Below, piece after piece: positions 33,552-42,211 of a DNA stretch of 59,481 nucleotides. A program made the translations under genes and the position numbers. The notes below the pieces were generated by a model. The model saw only the letters and a list, made by a program, of their open reading frames with translations. It was not told the origin of the DNA and ran no database searches. Source of the stretch: Fibrobacterota bacterium (GTDB lineage Bacteria; Fibrobacterota; Fibrobacteria; UBA11236); NCBI GenBank assembly GCA_023249635.1, contig JAHFCH010000001.1, forward strand, positions 67,718-127,198. The letters are read 5' to 3'. Each line of letters starts with the position of its first letter. Positions within the stretch are counted from its first letter, which is position 1.

Positions 33552-36164
33552 ATGCGCGGAAAGATTATGGCGACGGCCCCGGCACTCATGGCACTGGCAC
33601 TCGCCTCTCTGGCGCTCGCCACTTTGGCGACCGGAGCGGACCGCAGCATCGCCTTCGAGAAGAAGAAGCTGGGCGCGCTCTCCAACGACGCCTGCACTTT
33701 CGGGGACTATAACAAGGACGGCCGTCCCGACATCGCCTGCGCCGAAACCTGGTTCGAAGCCCCCAATTGGACCGCCCATGTGTTCCGGGCCAACCGCCAC
33801 GACGACATGCTGCTTTCCCGGGATGTGGACGGCGATGGGCGCGTGGACATAGTGGCCGCCGATCATGGCGACGGCGTTTGGTACAAGAACAACGGGCTCG
33901 CAACCGGTCTATGGGCCATGGAAGCCCTGGGTTGCCTTTCGGGCCATAGCGGCGAATGGTGGGACGTGGACGGCGACGGCAAAAGCAACGAGCTGATCTC
34001 GGACGTGGCCGATCAGCCCACGGTATGGAGCGAGTACGCGGGCGGAAAATGGGTATGCCATACCATCTCCACGGCCAAGGACAACTGGGGCTCCGGTCTC
34101 GGGGACGTGAACGGCGACGGCCGCGCCGATATCGTACGGCCCAACGTATGGTACGAAGCGCCCGTGGATCGCCGCGCCGGCAAATGGCTCCCCCACCCCA
34201 TCGCCATCGGCGCCATCGAAGATCGTCCCGCCCTGCCGGTGCAGGATCTCCCTTTCGTCGAGCGCATCCATGAGATCCGCAATGAGATCGGTCAACACGG
34301 GCATACCGTGCAGATCTTCGTCATGGACGTGAACGGCGACGGCTTGCCCGACCTGCTCGCCAGCTCGGCCCACCGCATGGGCGTGATGTGGTATGAACAG
34401 ATCCGCAAAGGCACGGATATCACCTTCAAATCGCATATCATCGATGGCGAGCTCAGTATCCTGCATTGCCTGCACCAGGCGGATATGGATGGGGACGGCG
34501 ACCTTGACCTGATCACGGGCAAGCGCTGGCGCGGCCACGGCAAGGACGAGGATCCGTTCACGGAAACGCCCCTGTTCGTGGTCTGGTACGAATTCACCAA
34601 GGGCGTGGCGCCCTATTGGAAGCGGCATTTCATCACCCATGGCGAGGGTATCACGGCAGGTACCCAGATCGGCCTGGCCGACTTCGACAAGGACGGCGAT
34701 ACCGACGTGGCCGTCATCAACGTGGCGGCCGACGGCCAGGGCGGCGGGCCTTGGCTCTTCATCAACCAATCCGGCGTGGCCACCAAGGAAGACGAAGGAC
34801 CCGGGGCCGGGCATACGGTGGCCTGGCGCAAGCGGCGCCTGGATTCCCTGCCCGCGCAGGCCTCCTGCTTCGGCGATTTCAACAAGGACGGTAGGGCCGA
34901 CGTGGCCGCCGGCGATTGGTGGTACGCGAATCCGGGAACGGGATTGACCTCGGCGAATTGGCCCAAACAGCGCTTCCGTACCATGGATGGGACCGTGGAC
35001 GCCAAGGGCTACGGGACCTTCAAGCAGGACGGCGCGCTTTCGGCCCTGGACGTGGACGAGGACGGCTGGCCCGATCTCGTCGCCGGCAGCCGCCAGGCCG
35101 GGCTTATCTGGTACCGTAACCCCGGCGCTACTGCGGGCGCCTGGGCGGCGACCGTGGTGGATGCCTCCGGCAATTACGAGACCGGTGGGCTATGGGACAT
35201 GGATGGGGACGGGAAGAAGCGGGAGTTCCTCGCCTCGGGAAATGTGCCCCAGGTGAAATGGTGGGATTGCAAAGGCGGAAAATGGACCGTGCATCAAGTG
35301 GCGGTGGACACTTGCGACCTGGGCGCGGGCGCCGTGGACATGAACGGCGACGGGAAGATGGATTTGGTCCGGCCCAATGCCTGGTACCAGGCCCCGGCGA
35401 CCGCCACCGGCCTATGGACCCGTCATGAAATCGCCATCGGCGCCCTGGATGACCGGCCTTTCGGATCGCCGCGCATGGACTTCCCCTGGCGCACTCCCGC
35501 CGGTCCCGATTGGTTGGGGCGCAATACCCATGGGGCCTACGGGCATACCTCCCGCATTTTTCCGCTCGATGTCAATAAGGACGGCCGCATGGACGTGGTC
35601 ACCAGTTCGGCCCATCGCGTGGGCATCTCGTGGTGGGAACAATTGGCCACGGGCGAATTGGAGCAACACGTGATCGATGCGGGCTGGTCGCAGGCCCATG
35701 CCCTGGCTTTCGGGGACATCGACGGCGACGGGGATCCGGATCTGATCACCGGCAAGGATTTCAAAGCCGAGGGCGACAACGATCCCATGCCCGACGGCGA
35801 GCTGCTAATCGCCTGGTACGAATCGGATCCGGGCAAGCCCTTCCCCTGGATCAAGCACGTGATCTCGGCGGGTGAAGGCATCGGCGCCGGCGCGGAACTG
35901 GGGCTGGAAGACGCCGACGGCGACGGGGATCTGGATCTGGTGGTGACGGGCAAGAACGGCGGTCCTTGGATTTTCGAGAACCTGACCAAGAACCCGGTCT
36001 CGCTCTTCGCCTTGCCGGCGGCCCGCGCGCCGGGACGTAAGCAGCGATTGGCCTTCGACGGGCAACGGCTTATCCTCCTCGACCGCACCGGCCGCGGCGA
36101 GAAGGCGAGCAACGTGCGCGGACAGATGTTATGGACGGAAAAGACGGAACCCGGCGCGCCGTGA
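33552..36164 (+). CDS. Secreted FG-GAP/VCBS repeat protein, internally duplicated
   Basis: The protein has 870 residues. ATG 33552 follows GGAAAGGAAG, preferred over an in-frame ATG at 33480. The signal peptide ends LATGA. It contains repeated calcium-binding loops of the D-x-D-x-D-G type (DYNKDGRPD, DVDGDGRVD, DVNGDGRAD, DMDGDGDLD, DFNKDGRAD) of FG-GAP propellers. Two halves of about 400 residues repeat the same block order, for example WDVDGDGKSNE and WDMDGDGKKRE, and IVRPNVWYEAP and LVRPNAWYQAP. Probably two seven-bladed propellers that bind a polymer or partner protein. It leads a likely operon with the two genes downstream. Confidence 0.8.
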   Translation: MRGKIMATAPALMALALASLALATLATGADRSIAFEKKKLGALSNDACTFGDYNKDGRPDIACAETWFEAPNWTAHVFRANRHDDMLLSRDVDGDGRVDIVAADHGDGVWYKNNGLATGLWAMEALGCLSGHSGEWWDVDGDGKSNELISDVADQPTVWSEYAGGKWVCHTISTAKDNWGSGLGDVNGDGRADIVRPNVWYEAPVDRRAGKWLPHPIAIGAIEDRPALPVQDLPFVERIHEIRNEIGQHGHTVQIFVMDVNGDGLPDLLASSAHRMGVMWYEQIRKGTDITFKSHIIDGELSILHCLHQADMDGDGDLDLITGKRWRGHGKDEDPFTETPLFVVWYEFTKGVAPYWKRHFITHGEGITAGTQIGLADFDKDGDTDVAVINVAADGQGGGPWLFINQSGVATKEDEGPGAGHTVAWRKRRLDSLPAQASCFGDFNKDGRADVAAGDWWYANPGTGLTSANWPKQRFRTMDGTVDAKGYGTFKQDGALSALDVDEDGWPDLVAGSRQAGLIWYRNPGATAGAWAATVVDASGNYETGGLWDMDGDGKKREFLASGNVPQVKWWDCKGGKWTVHQVAVDTCDLGAGAVDMNGDGKMDLVRPNAWYQAPATATGLWTRHEIAIGALDDRPFGSPRMDFPWRTPAGPDWLGRNTHGAYGHTSRIFPLDVNKDGRMDVVTSSAHRVGISWWEQLATGELEQHVIDAGWSQAHALAFGDIDGDGDPDLITGKDFKAEGDNDPMPDGELLIAWYESDPGKPFPWIKHVISAGEGIGAGAELGLEDADGDGDLDLVVTGKNGGPWIFENLTKNPVSLFALPAARAPGRKQRLAFDGQRLILLDRTGRGEKASNVRGQMLWTEKTEPGAP

Positions 36165-36190
36165 AAATCGTACGGAAAGGAATCCAGGAA

Positions 36191-37975
36191 ATGAAAAAGA
36201 CGATGTTCATTCTCATGCCTTCGCTCCTGCTCTGCGGCATCGCCGCGGCCCAGGTGGACACAGCCATCCGCTGCGATGAGAAGCAATTGACGCCGGTCAA
36301 AGGCCCCTTGCCTTACGGTCCCCGCAAGGTGATGCCTCCCGATCACGATCTGCCCGCCGATGCCGGGCCGCAGCCCGTTCACAAAGGCGTCAACCTGGAA
36401 GTCTGGCATAAGAGCGCGGACAAGTTCATGGTGGGCGGCATGGCCTTGCTCGCCAACGGGAATATGCTGCAGCTGGACTACAACGGAAACCTGTACCTGG
36501 TCACCGGCTTGGGCAAGGCGGAGACCGTAACGCGGACCATGCTACCCGGCCCCGGCTACACCGAGCCCTTGGGCCTGATGGTGCGCAACGACCATGACGT
36601 GTACCTCAACACCGCGAACTCGATCTACAGCTACCAGTTCGATGGAACCAATCTGACCCAGGAGAAGGAGTTCCTGAAAATACCCCACCGTCCGGGATGG
36701 TACGGCTGGAACAGCGATTTCGAGTCCGATGCCAATTACCTGTATGCGGGAATGGGATCCCGCGGCAGCATAGCGCGTTACGATCTGAAGGCCGCGAAAT
36801 GGGAACTCGACTACGCCACAGCCATGCGCAACAGCAACGGCATGGGCCGGAACGATTCCGGGGATATCTGGTTCTCGGACAACCAGGGGAATTACCGGCC
36901 GGCTACGCCCATCTTCATGCTGAAGGCCGGGAAGGACTACGGTGTACCCACCAACAATTGGGCCAACGGGGCTTCCAATTGGCAAGGTACCTTGGGACCC
37001 GACCCCGTCTTGGACGCGTACCGGAGCGATATGCTGTGGATCCCGTACGATAAGATGTCCCATTCCGCCACCGACATCCATTTCATGCGCAGCGGTCCTT
37101 TCCAGGGCCAGGCCCTGGTGGGCGACAACCGCACCGGCCATCTCAACCGCTTGATATTCGACAAGGTGGACGGCCAGACCCAGGGCACGGCCATCCGCAT
37201 GACCGGCGGCCTGGAAGCCGGCAATTACCGCATCGTCGAGGACGGCAAGGGGAACTTCTACCTGGGGGGGCTCGGCAATACCGGTAACGCCTATTGGGTC
37301 TGGTGCGGCAAGCCAGGCGGCCTGCAACGCTTGACCTTCAAGCCCGACTTCATCGGCAACAAGGCCTACATCGACGTGCACTCCGTTTCCCTGGTCAAGG
37401 ACGGCCTGGTGGTCTCCTTCACTTCCGATCTCGCGGATGATTTCCTGGCGGTGGAGAATTACCGGGCCTATACCTTCAGCTACATCAAATCCGTCAGCCC
37501 TTATTACGGGGGCCCGAAGTCGGACAGCGCAGGCATCAAAATCCAATCGATCCAGAAACGCTCTGCCCGCGAATTGCTCTTCTCCTTCACCGGTCTGCAA
37601 AAGGAAACCATCCTGGGCCTGGAATTCGGCCCCAACCTGACCATCGAGTATCAGATGCAATCCTACGAGATGTTCTACACGCTCAACCACCTCTCCACCC
37701 GCATCCCCACCGATCTCGCCCGCGCAGGCCGGCCCGAACCCGGATCGGATATCCGCCTGGCCCGCGAGGGCCGTTACCTGGCATTGCCCGGGATGGCCGG
37801 TCGGGTTTCCCATCCCGCCGTGCTCGACCTCTCCGGCCGGGCCGTTCCCGGCCCGGACTTCTCCCGCTTCGCGGCCGAGGCCCGCTGCGACGTGTCTGCG
37901 CTCCGCAGCGGCGTTTACTTCCTGCGCGTCCGCTCCGGGGATCGCACCATCGCCAAACCCTTCGCGGTACGGTAA
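36191..37975 (+). CDS. Secreted glucose/sorbosone-dehydrogenase-like beta-propeller with C-terminal sorting-like domain
   Basis: The protein has 594 residues from ATG 36191 (AGGAA upstream), signal peptide ending CGIAAAQ. The central part matches the propellers of PVC/FCB secreted dehydrogenase-like proteins: GGMALLANGNML, then SNGMGRNDSGDIWFSDNQGNY and KDYGVP. No CxxCH is present. The C-terminal 80 residues (VLDLSGRAV, LRSGVYFLRVRSGDR, ending KPFAVR) form a good type IX-style sorting domain. It precedes a DUF1080 protein by 4 bases, so oxidation of a sugar and breakdown of the 3-keto sugar may be linked. Catalytic activity is not established for these relatives. Confidence 0.72.
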   Translation: MKKTMFILMPSLLLCGIAAAQVDTAIRCDEKQLTPVKGPLPYGPRKVMPPDHDLPADAGPQPVHKGVNLEVWHKSADKFMVGGMALLANGNMLQLDYNGNLYLVTGLGKAETVTRTMLPGPGYTEPLGLMVRNDHDVYLNTANSIYSYQFDGTNLTQEKEFLKIPHRPGWYGWNSDFESDANYLYAGMGSRGSIARYDLKAAKWELDYATAMRNSNGMGRNDSGDIWFSDNQGNYRPATPIFMLKAGKDYGVPTNNWANGASNWQGTLGPDPVLDAYRSDMLWIPYDKMSHSATDIHFMRSGPFQGQALVGDNRTGHLNRLIFDKVDGQTQGTAIRMTGGLEAGNYRIVEDGKGNFYLGGLGNTGNAYWVWCGKPGGLQRLTFKPDFIGNKAYIDVHSVSLVKDGLVVSFTSDLADDFLAVENYRAYTFSYIKSVSPYYGGPKSDSAGIKIQSIQKRSARELLFSFTGLQKETILGLEFGPNLTIEYQMQSYEMFYTLNHLSTRIPTDLARAGRPEPGSDIRLAREGRYLALPGMAGRVSHPAVLDLSGRAVPGPDFSRFAAEARCDVSALRSGVYFLRVRSGDRTIAKPFAVR

Positions 37976-37979
37976 TAGC

Positions 37980-38741
37980 ATGAGTAACCGCTTCGTTACC
38001 CTGGCTTGCTTGCTGCTCCCGGCCCTGGCTTCCGCCGGGAAGAAGGTTTCGCTTTTCAACGGCCACAGCCTGGCCGGGTGGCATACCCAGGGCGATTGCC
38101 AATGGGCCGTGGTCGACAGCGCTATCCGCGGTGTCGATCCCAACGGCAACTGGTGCCATCTGGTTACCGACTCGTCCTATACCGATCTCATCGTCACCCT
38201 CGATTACAAGCCGGTGCGCGGCAACAGCGGACTGTACGTGCGTACGGGCAAGGAGAATTCCGGGTGCTGCGGCATCGAGGGAACCCAGATCGATTTCGGA
38301 CCCAGCCAGGATGGCTCGGTGATGTGGGTGCGCGACGGGGAATGGCATTGGTACGAACTCATCACCACGGCCCCCACCCAGGGTTGGGTGGATTACACCA
38401 AGTGGAACGCCTTGCGGGTTGAGGTCCAGGGAACCGGCATCAAGACATTCGTTAACGGACACGCCGTTTACGCGACGGCGAACGCGGACAAGATGTTCGC
38501 TACGGGCACGCTGGCTCTGCAATTGCATTCCGGCGGCAAAGGCGACACCATCCTCTTCCGCAATCTGGTAGCGGAAGTGCCCATCCCGGTTTCCATCGGG
38601 CGGCCGACATCAGACCTGCGACCCGTTTCCAGTGAATCGGCGGCCGATGCCCTTGGCCGTTTGATCGGTCCGGTATCGGCATCCCGGGAACAGGTGCGAC
38701 CTGCCGGCGCGGCCTTTTCGCTTTTTCCCCATACCCACTAG
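37980..38741 (+). CDS. 3-keto-disaccharide hydrolase domain (DUF1080) protein
   Basis: The protein has 253 residues, with a signal peptide ending ASA. The DUF1080 jelly roll is complete: SLFNGHSLAGWH, TLDYKPVRGNSGLYVRTG, GTQIDFG, WNALRVEVQGTGIKTFVNGH and LALQLHSGGKGDTILFRNL. A vicinal Cys pair (NSGCCGIEG) sits before the conserved GTQID strand. DUF1080 members have been shown to cleave 3-keto-glucosides; others only bind. A 50-residue tail after the domain has no recognisable features. It is the last gene of the likely operon starting at 33552. A perfect CCCGCG/CGCGGG hairpin at 38765-38781 follows but lacks a T-run. Confidence 0.82.
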   Translation: MSNRFVTLACLLLPALASAGKKVSLFNGHSLAGWHTQGDCQWAVVDSAIRGVDPNGNWCHLVTDSSYTDLIVTLDYKPVRGNSGLYVRTGKENSGCCGIEGTQIDFGPSQDGSVMWVRDGEWHWYELITTAPTQGWVDYTKWNALRVEVQGTGIKTFVNGHAVYATANADKMFATGTLALQLHSGGKGDTILFRNLVAEVPIPVSIGRPTSDLRPVSSESAADALGRLIGPVSASREQVRPAGAAFSLFPHTH

Positions 38742-38948
38742 GGCCGGCCCCTATCCCCGAAATTCCCGCGTTTACCGCGGGGCCCCCATCGAGGGTGGTC
38801 CCCATCACGCGTTTTCCCCTAAATTCCCCAAACGCTCCCCGCATTTACCTGTCAGCGATCACGTGGTTAACCCCTTCCCCCTCCGATAATTAGGTGTAGA
38901 GGAACAAGGAGAAGGGGTACACTTGGAAAGGTGTTTTCCCCGTTCAGA

Positions 38949-40601
38949 ATGATTGCCCAAACAACAGCATGGATGCTCAAATCGGGAAGGCTGGCCCTGG
39001 CCGCCGTTTCCATGCTTGCGATTCTGCTCTTGGCCGCTTGCATGTCCGACTCCCGCAGCACCGATCCCGGCGACGAGCGCCCCGGCATCGTCCGGCTGAG
39101 CCTGGTCCTCATGCCGAGCTCCAATGCCCTGCTCAAAATCGCTTCGGCCGATACCATCTTCCGCCTCGATACCCTGGTCATCGAACTGAGCGCCGTCGGC
39201 GTGTCCACCATCGTCAACAAGTACCCCATCAGCGGCCGCGCCGACTCTTCCAGCATCGCCGTCAGCGAGAAGACTTATAGTTTGGCGCCGCTGCGGACCT
39301 GGACGGCCAAGATTTATTCCATCGATACCACCCTGAATCCCGCGCGCGCCGACACCGTGCACCGCGACTCGGTCACCTTCAACCTAAAGGCCGGCGACGA
39401 TTTGGCTGTGACCAAAACGGTGAATCCCGTTTTCACCATCCTGCGCGCCCGGTTTGTTTCCAATGCCCCCGGCAGCGTCACAAACCCGGTGAAGTTCGTG
39501 CGTATCCGCGTGGACGGGACCATGCGCGATTCCATTCCGGTGGGACCGGCCCTGCACGCGGCCTCTTTCCTGACCACTTCAGGAATAGCGGTGGGCGACT
39601 CCGGGACCATTCTCCGCACGACCAATACAGCGCTCAATTGGACCCTGATGACGGTCCCGACTACCGCCAACCTGCTGGGAGCCGCCGCGCCCACCAACAG
39701 CGCCCATTGGGCCGTAGGCGTAGGCGGCGTAGTCGTCAAGACCACCAATGGAACCACCTGGACCCTGGCCGTGAGCGGCACCACCAATACCCTGAACGCA
39801 GCATCCTTTTCCGGCGCCAACGCAGGTTGCGCGGTGGGCAATTCCGGGACCATCATCCGTACTTCCAACGGTACCTTGTTCAGTACGATTGCCAGCGGAA
39901 CCACCCAAAACCTGTACGGCATCCACCTGTTCACGGCCAATAACGGCAATGCGGTGGGGGCCAACGGCGTCATCTTGCGGACCACCGATGGAGGCGCCAC
40001 CTGGGCCCCTCAGACGAGCGGCACCACCGCCATCCTGAATGGGGTTTGCCTGCCCGCGGCCGCGACCATCATCGCGGTCGGGAACGGGGGGCTTATCCGC
40101 AGGTCCACGAATACGGGGTCGACCTGGGCCACGGTAACGAGCGGGACGACGGAAAACCTCAACGCCATTTTTTTCACGACCGCGAACAACGGGATCATTG
40201 CCGGGGACGCCGGCACCATCCTTACGACCACGGATGGCGGCGCCAGCTGGACGGCGCGCAGCAGCGGTACCACGAACAACTTCGATGGGGTCGCCTGGAC
40301 ATCGAACGACAATGCCGGGGTGGCGGTAGGCGCCTATAGCACCATCGACTACACAACGAATTACACCAGCTATGTCTTACATACCTTCGGGACGAAATCC
40401 TTCGACTTGAGCCTCACCTACAAGTACCTGAGCCCCAACGTGTCGCACACGCTGTTGATGCAAGCCATCGATACCTTACAGGGAACCCTGCGGGGATACC
40501 AGGTCAGCAAGACCTTGCTGCTCTCGCCGGGCAAGGATACCACGGTGACGCCCAATGCGGGCCTGACCCAGTGCGGGGCCAGTCCCGTCTGCACCCCGTG
40601 A
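38949..40601 (+). CDS. Lipoprotein with Ycf48-like propeller repeats
   Basis: About 550 residues; the start is uncertain (GTG 38931, ATG 38949 or ATG 38973), all giving a signal peptide with lipobox LLLAAC. Residues of about 40-190 form a beta domain without known relatives. Then at least six repeats of the pattern AVGxxGxIxRTTNxxxxW (GIAVGDSGTILRTTN, AVGNSGTIIRTSN, AVGANGVILRTTDGGATW, GDAGTILTTTDGGASW) build a Ycf48/Hcf136-like propeller. The C-terminal 80 residues are non-repetitive with two Cys. A GATAAT -10 candidate is at 38885-38890. Function unknown; likely a surface scaffold or assembly factor. Confidence 0.7.
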   Translation: MIAQTTAWMLKSGRLALAAVSMLAILLLAACMSDSRSTDPGDERPGIVRLSLVLMPSSNALLKIASADTIFRLDTLVIELSAVGVSTIVNKYPISGRADSSSIAVSEKTYSLAPLRTWTAKIYSIDTTLNPARADTVHRDSVTFNLKAGDDLAVTKTVNPVFTILRARFVSNAPGSVTNPVKFVRIRVDGTMRDSIPVGPALHAASFLTTSGIAVGDSGTILRTTNTALNWTLMTVPTTANLLGAAAPTNSAHWAVGVGGVVVKTTNGTTWTLAVSGTTNTLNAASFSGANAGCAVGNSGTIIRTSNGTLFSTIASGTTQNLYGIHLFTANNGNAVGANGVILRTTDGGATWAPQTSGTTAILNGVCLPAAATIIAVGNGGLIRRSTNTGSTWATVTSGTTENLNAIFFTTANNGIIAGDAGTILTTTDGGASWTARSSGTTNNFDGVAWTSNDNAGVAVGAYSTIDYTTNYTSYVLHTFGTKSFDLSLTYKYLSPNVSHTLLMQAIDTLQGTLRGYQVSKTLLLSPGKDTTVTPNAGLTQCGASPVCTP

Positions 40602-40608
40602 ATAAAGG

Positions 40609-42060
40609 CTAATAGCCCACCTTGGTTTGGGCCTGGTCCAATACCAGCTTCTTGATCCAGATATTGCGGAAGCGCACGTCGCGGCCTTCGCTCTGCAGCT
40701 TCAGACCGTACACGACCGGATCGGTATGCTCTTCGCCGCTGTGGTTGGATAGGCCCGATGCCGCCGCGTTGACCTTGCGGTTATCATGGGTCAGCACCCC
40801 GTTCCACCATACCGACATGTAAGGCTGGGTGGTCATGGTGGTCCCGCTGAAGCGCGCCCCGCGGTAGGTGATATCGTAGGCCTGCCACACCCCGTTGAGC
40901 TTGTTCTGGTTGGTGACGGGGGTATAGTCGTTGACGATGGCGCCCATGTCATGGGCTCCGGGAATGCTGGCCGCCGCGGTGTCCCAGGCCTGGATTTGCA
41001 CCTCGTAGCGGCTGGCCACGTACACGCCGCTGTTGATATAGGAAGCGCCGCTCGTCACCTTGACCCCGGAAGGATTCGCGTTCGGGGTCGGGGAATCGAT
41101 AGGCGTATCGTACTCGCCCATGCCGATGTACTCCACATGGATCTGGCAATCTTCGTACAGCCCGATCTTGGCCTGGATATCGTCGTAACCCCATTGGCTG
41201 TTGCAGCAGCTCTGTAGGGTCATGCGGTTGGTGTCCGCCAGGTATTGGGGATCCCGGGCCACGTTGAACTTGATGTCCGAAGGGGTGAAGCGGGGCCAGT
41301 CCTGCCATTTGGCCTGCAGCTCGGCGCTGGCGGCCGCGCGTCCCTTGGAGCCGTCGAAGAGTACGGTGGCGCCGTAAATGGGATTCGCTCCCACTCCGAT
41401 TTTGCGTTCCGGATAATCGAGCACGATATCGCCCAGGTCCTGGGAATCGCTCGTATACGGGACGGTCTTGCCGTTCAGCTTTTCGCAAGAAACGTCCACG
41501 CTACCTGCCGCCGATGCCTTGGAAAGGCCGCGGGCCGCCGCGGGCAATTCCCCGCCCACCCAGGCCACGTGTCCTGCGCCTGCGGTATGCAGGGCGCGGC
41601 GGGTCCAGCTTTCACCACCGGTCTTTACGCGCAGGAAACCCGCGAAGTCACCGCTCACGGCGCCGAAGGCGTCCAGCTTGTTCACGCCCGCGCGCAAGTC
41701 GCGACGGACCGAGGCCAGGCTTTCGCCGGAAGCGCCGAACCAGGCGAGCTCGGCGGTGGTTGCCGATTTGGATTCAAGGAATAGCGATCCGTCCTGGAAC
41801 CAGGGCTCGCGCGCCAAAGCGCCTTTGCCGCCGGTGAGGCCCACGCTTCCGGTAATCGTGAAACGGCCCTCGCTATCCGTGGTCGTGGTCTTGGCCGTGC
41901 CGGTCACCTTGACGGTGGCCCCGGCAACCCCGAGCATCGTGGCCTTGTCGAGCACGCGGCCTTTGAGGTTCAAGGTTTGCGCCGCAGCGGCGCCGGCTCC
42001 GAGCAGGATGAGTGCGGAAAGGAAACCCGACCCGATGGGCCGGGAAAGCGAGAAGTGCAT
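40609..42060 (-). CDS. Secreted DUF1080 protein with N-terminal regulatory-like domains
   Basis: The protein has 483 residues from ATG 42060, preceded by AGGGGGA. The signal peptide ends GAAAAQ. A carboxypeptidase-regulatory-like domain (about residues 29-70) and a FlgD/Por-like beta unit (about 75-145) precede the DUF1080 domain. That domain includes SCCNSQWGYDD with vicinal cysteines, YINSGVYVASRYEVQIQAWD, and MSVWWNGVLTHDNRKV. It is paralogous to the gene at 45094 over the last 330 residues, including the block CEKL, then LGDIVLDYPER. Probably extracellular processing of 3-keto sugars. Its promoter shows two perfect palindromes. It is convergent with the gene ending at 40601. Confidence 0.82.
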   Translation of the reverse strand: MHFSLSRPIGSGFLSALILLGAGAAAAQTLNLKGRVLDKATMLGVAGATVKVTGTAKTTTTDSEGRFTITGSVGLTGGKGALAREPWFQDGSLFLESKSATTAELAWFGASGESLASVRRDLRAGVNKLDAFGAVSGDFAGFLRVKTGGESWTRRALHTAGAGHVAWVGGELPAAARGLSKASAAGSVDVSCEKLNGKTVPYTSDSQDLGDIVLDYPERKIGVGANPIYGATVLFDGSKGRAAASAELQAKWQDWPRFTPSDIKFNVARDPQYLADTNRMTLQSCCNSQWGYDDIQAKIGLYEDCQIHVEYIGMGEYDTPIDSPTPNANPSGVKVTSGASYINSGVYVASRYEVQIQAWDTAAASIPGAHDMGAIVNDYTPVTNQNKLNGVWQAYDITYRGARFSGTTMTTQPYMSVWWNGVLTHDNRKVNAAASGLSNHSGEEHTDPVVYGLKLQSEGRDVRFRNIWIKKLVLDQAQTKVGY

Positions 42061-42102
42061 GGAAAAGTCCCCCTGGTTGGGAAACATGGAGGTTCCCCGA
42101 TC

Positions 42103-42175
42103 AGTATAACCTAACGACAAACCGGAAATACCGGTTTCCAGACATGGGGGAAAGCGTTTTCACGGTGGAAACGCT
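42103..42175 (-). promoter_or_regulatory. Promoter with two palindromes before the DUF1080 gene
   Basis: On the minus strand TATACT (42108 to 42103) is a good -10 box, in the context GGTTATACT. AAACCGG-N5-CCGGTTT at 42119-42137 covers the -35 region, and AGCGTTT-N9-AAACGCT at 42153-42175 is centred near -68. Both are perfect inverted repeats. This suggests a repressor at the first and an activator or second dimer at the other. Confidence 0.5.
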
Positions 42176-42211
42176 GATTTCGTATGCGGAAAAAAGCTTA
42201 GCGGATACGCA

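Noticed and set aside
38765-38781. CCCGCG/CGCGGG hairpin as an intrinsic terminator
   Set aside because: It is followed by a C-run and not by T residues; at most a stabilising hairpin.
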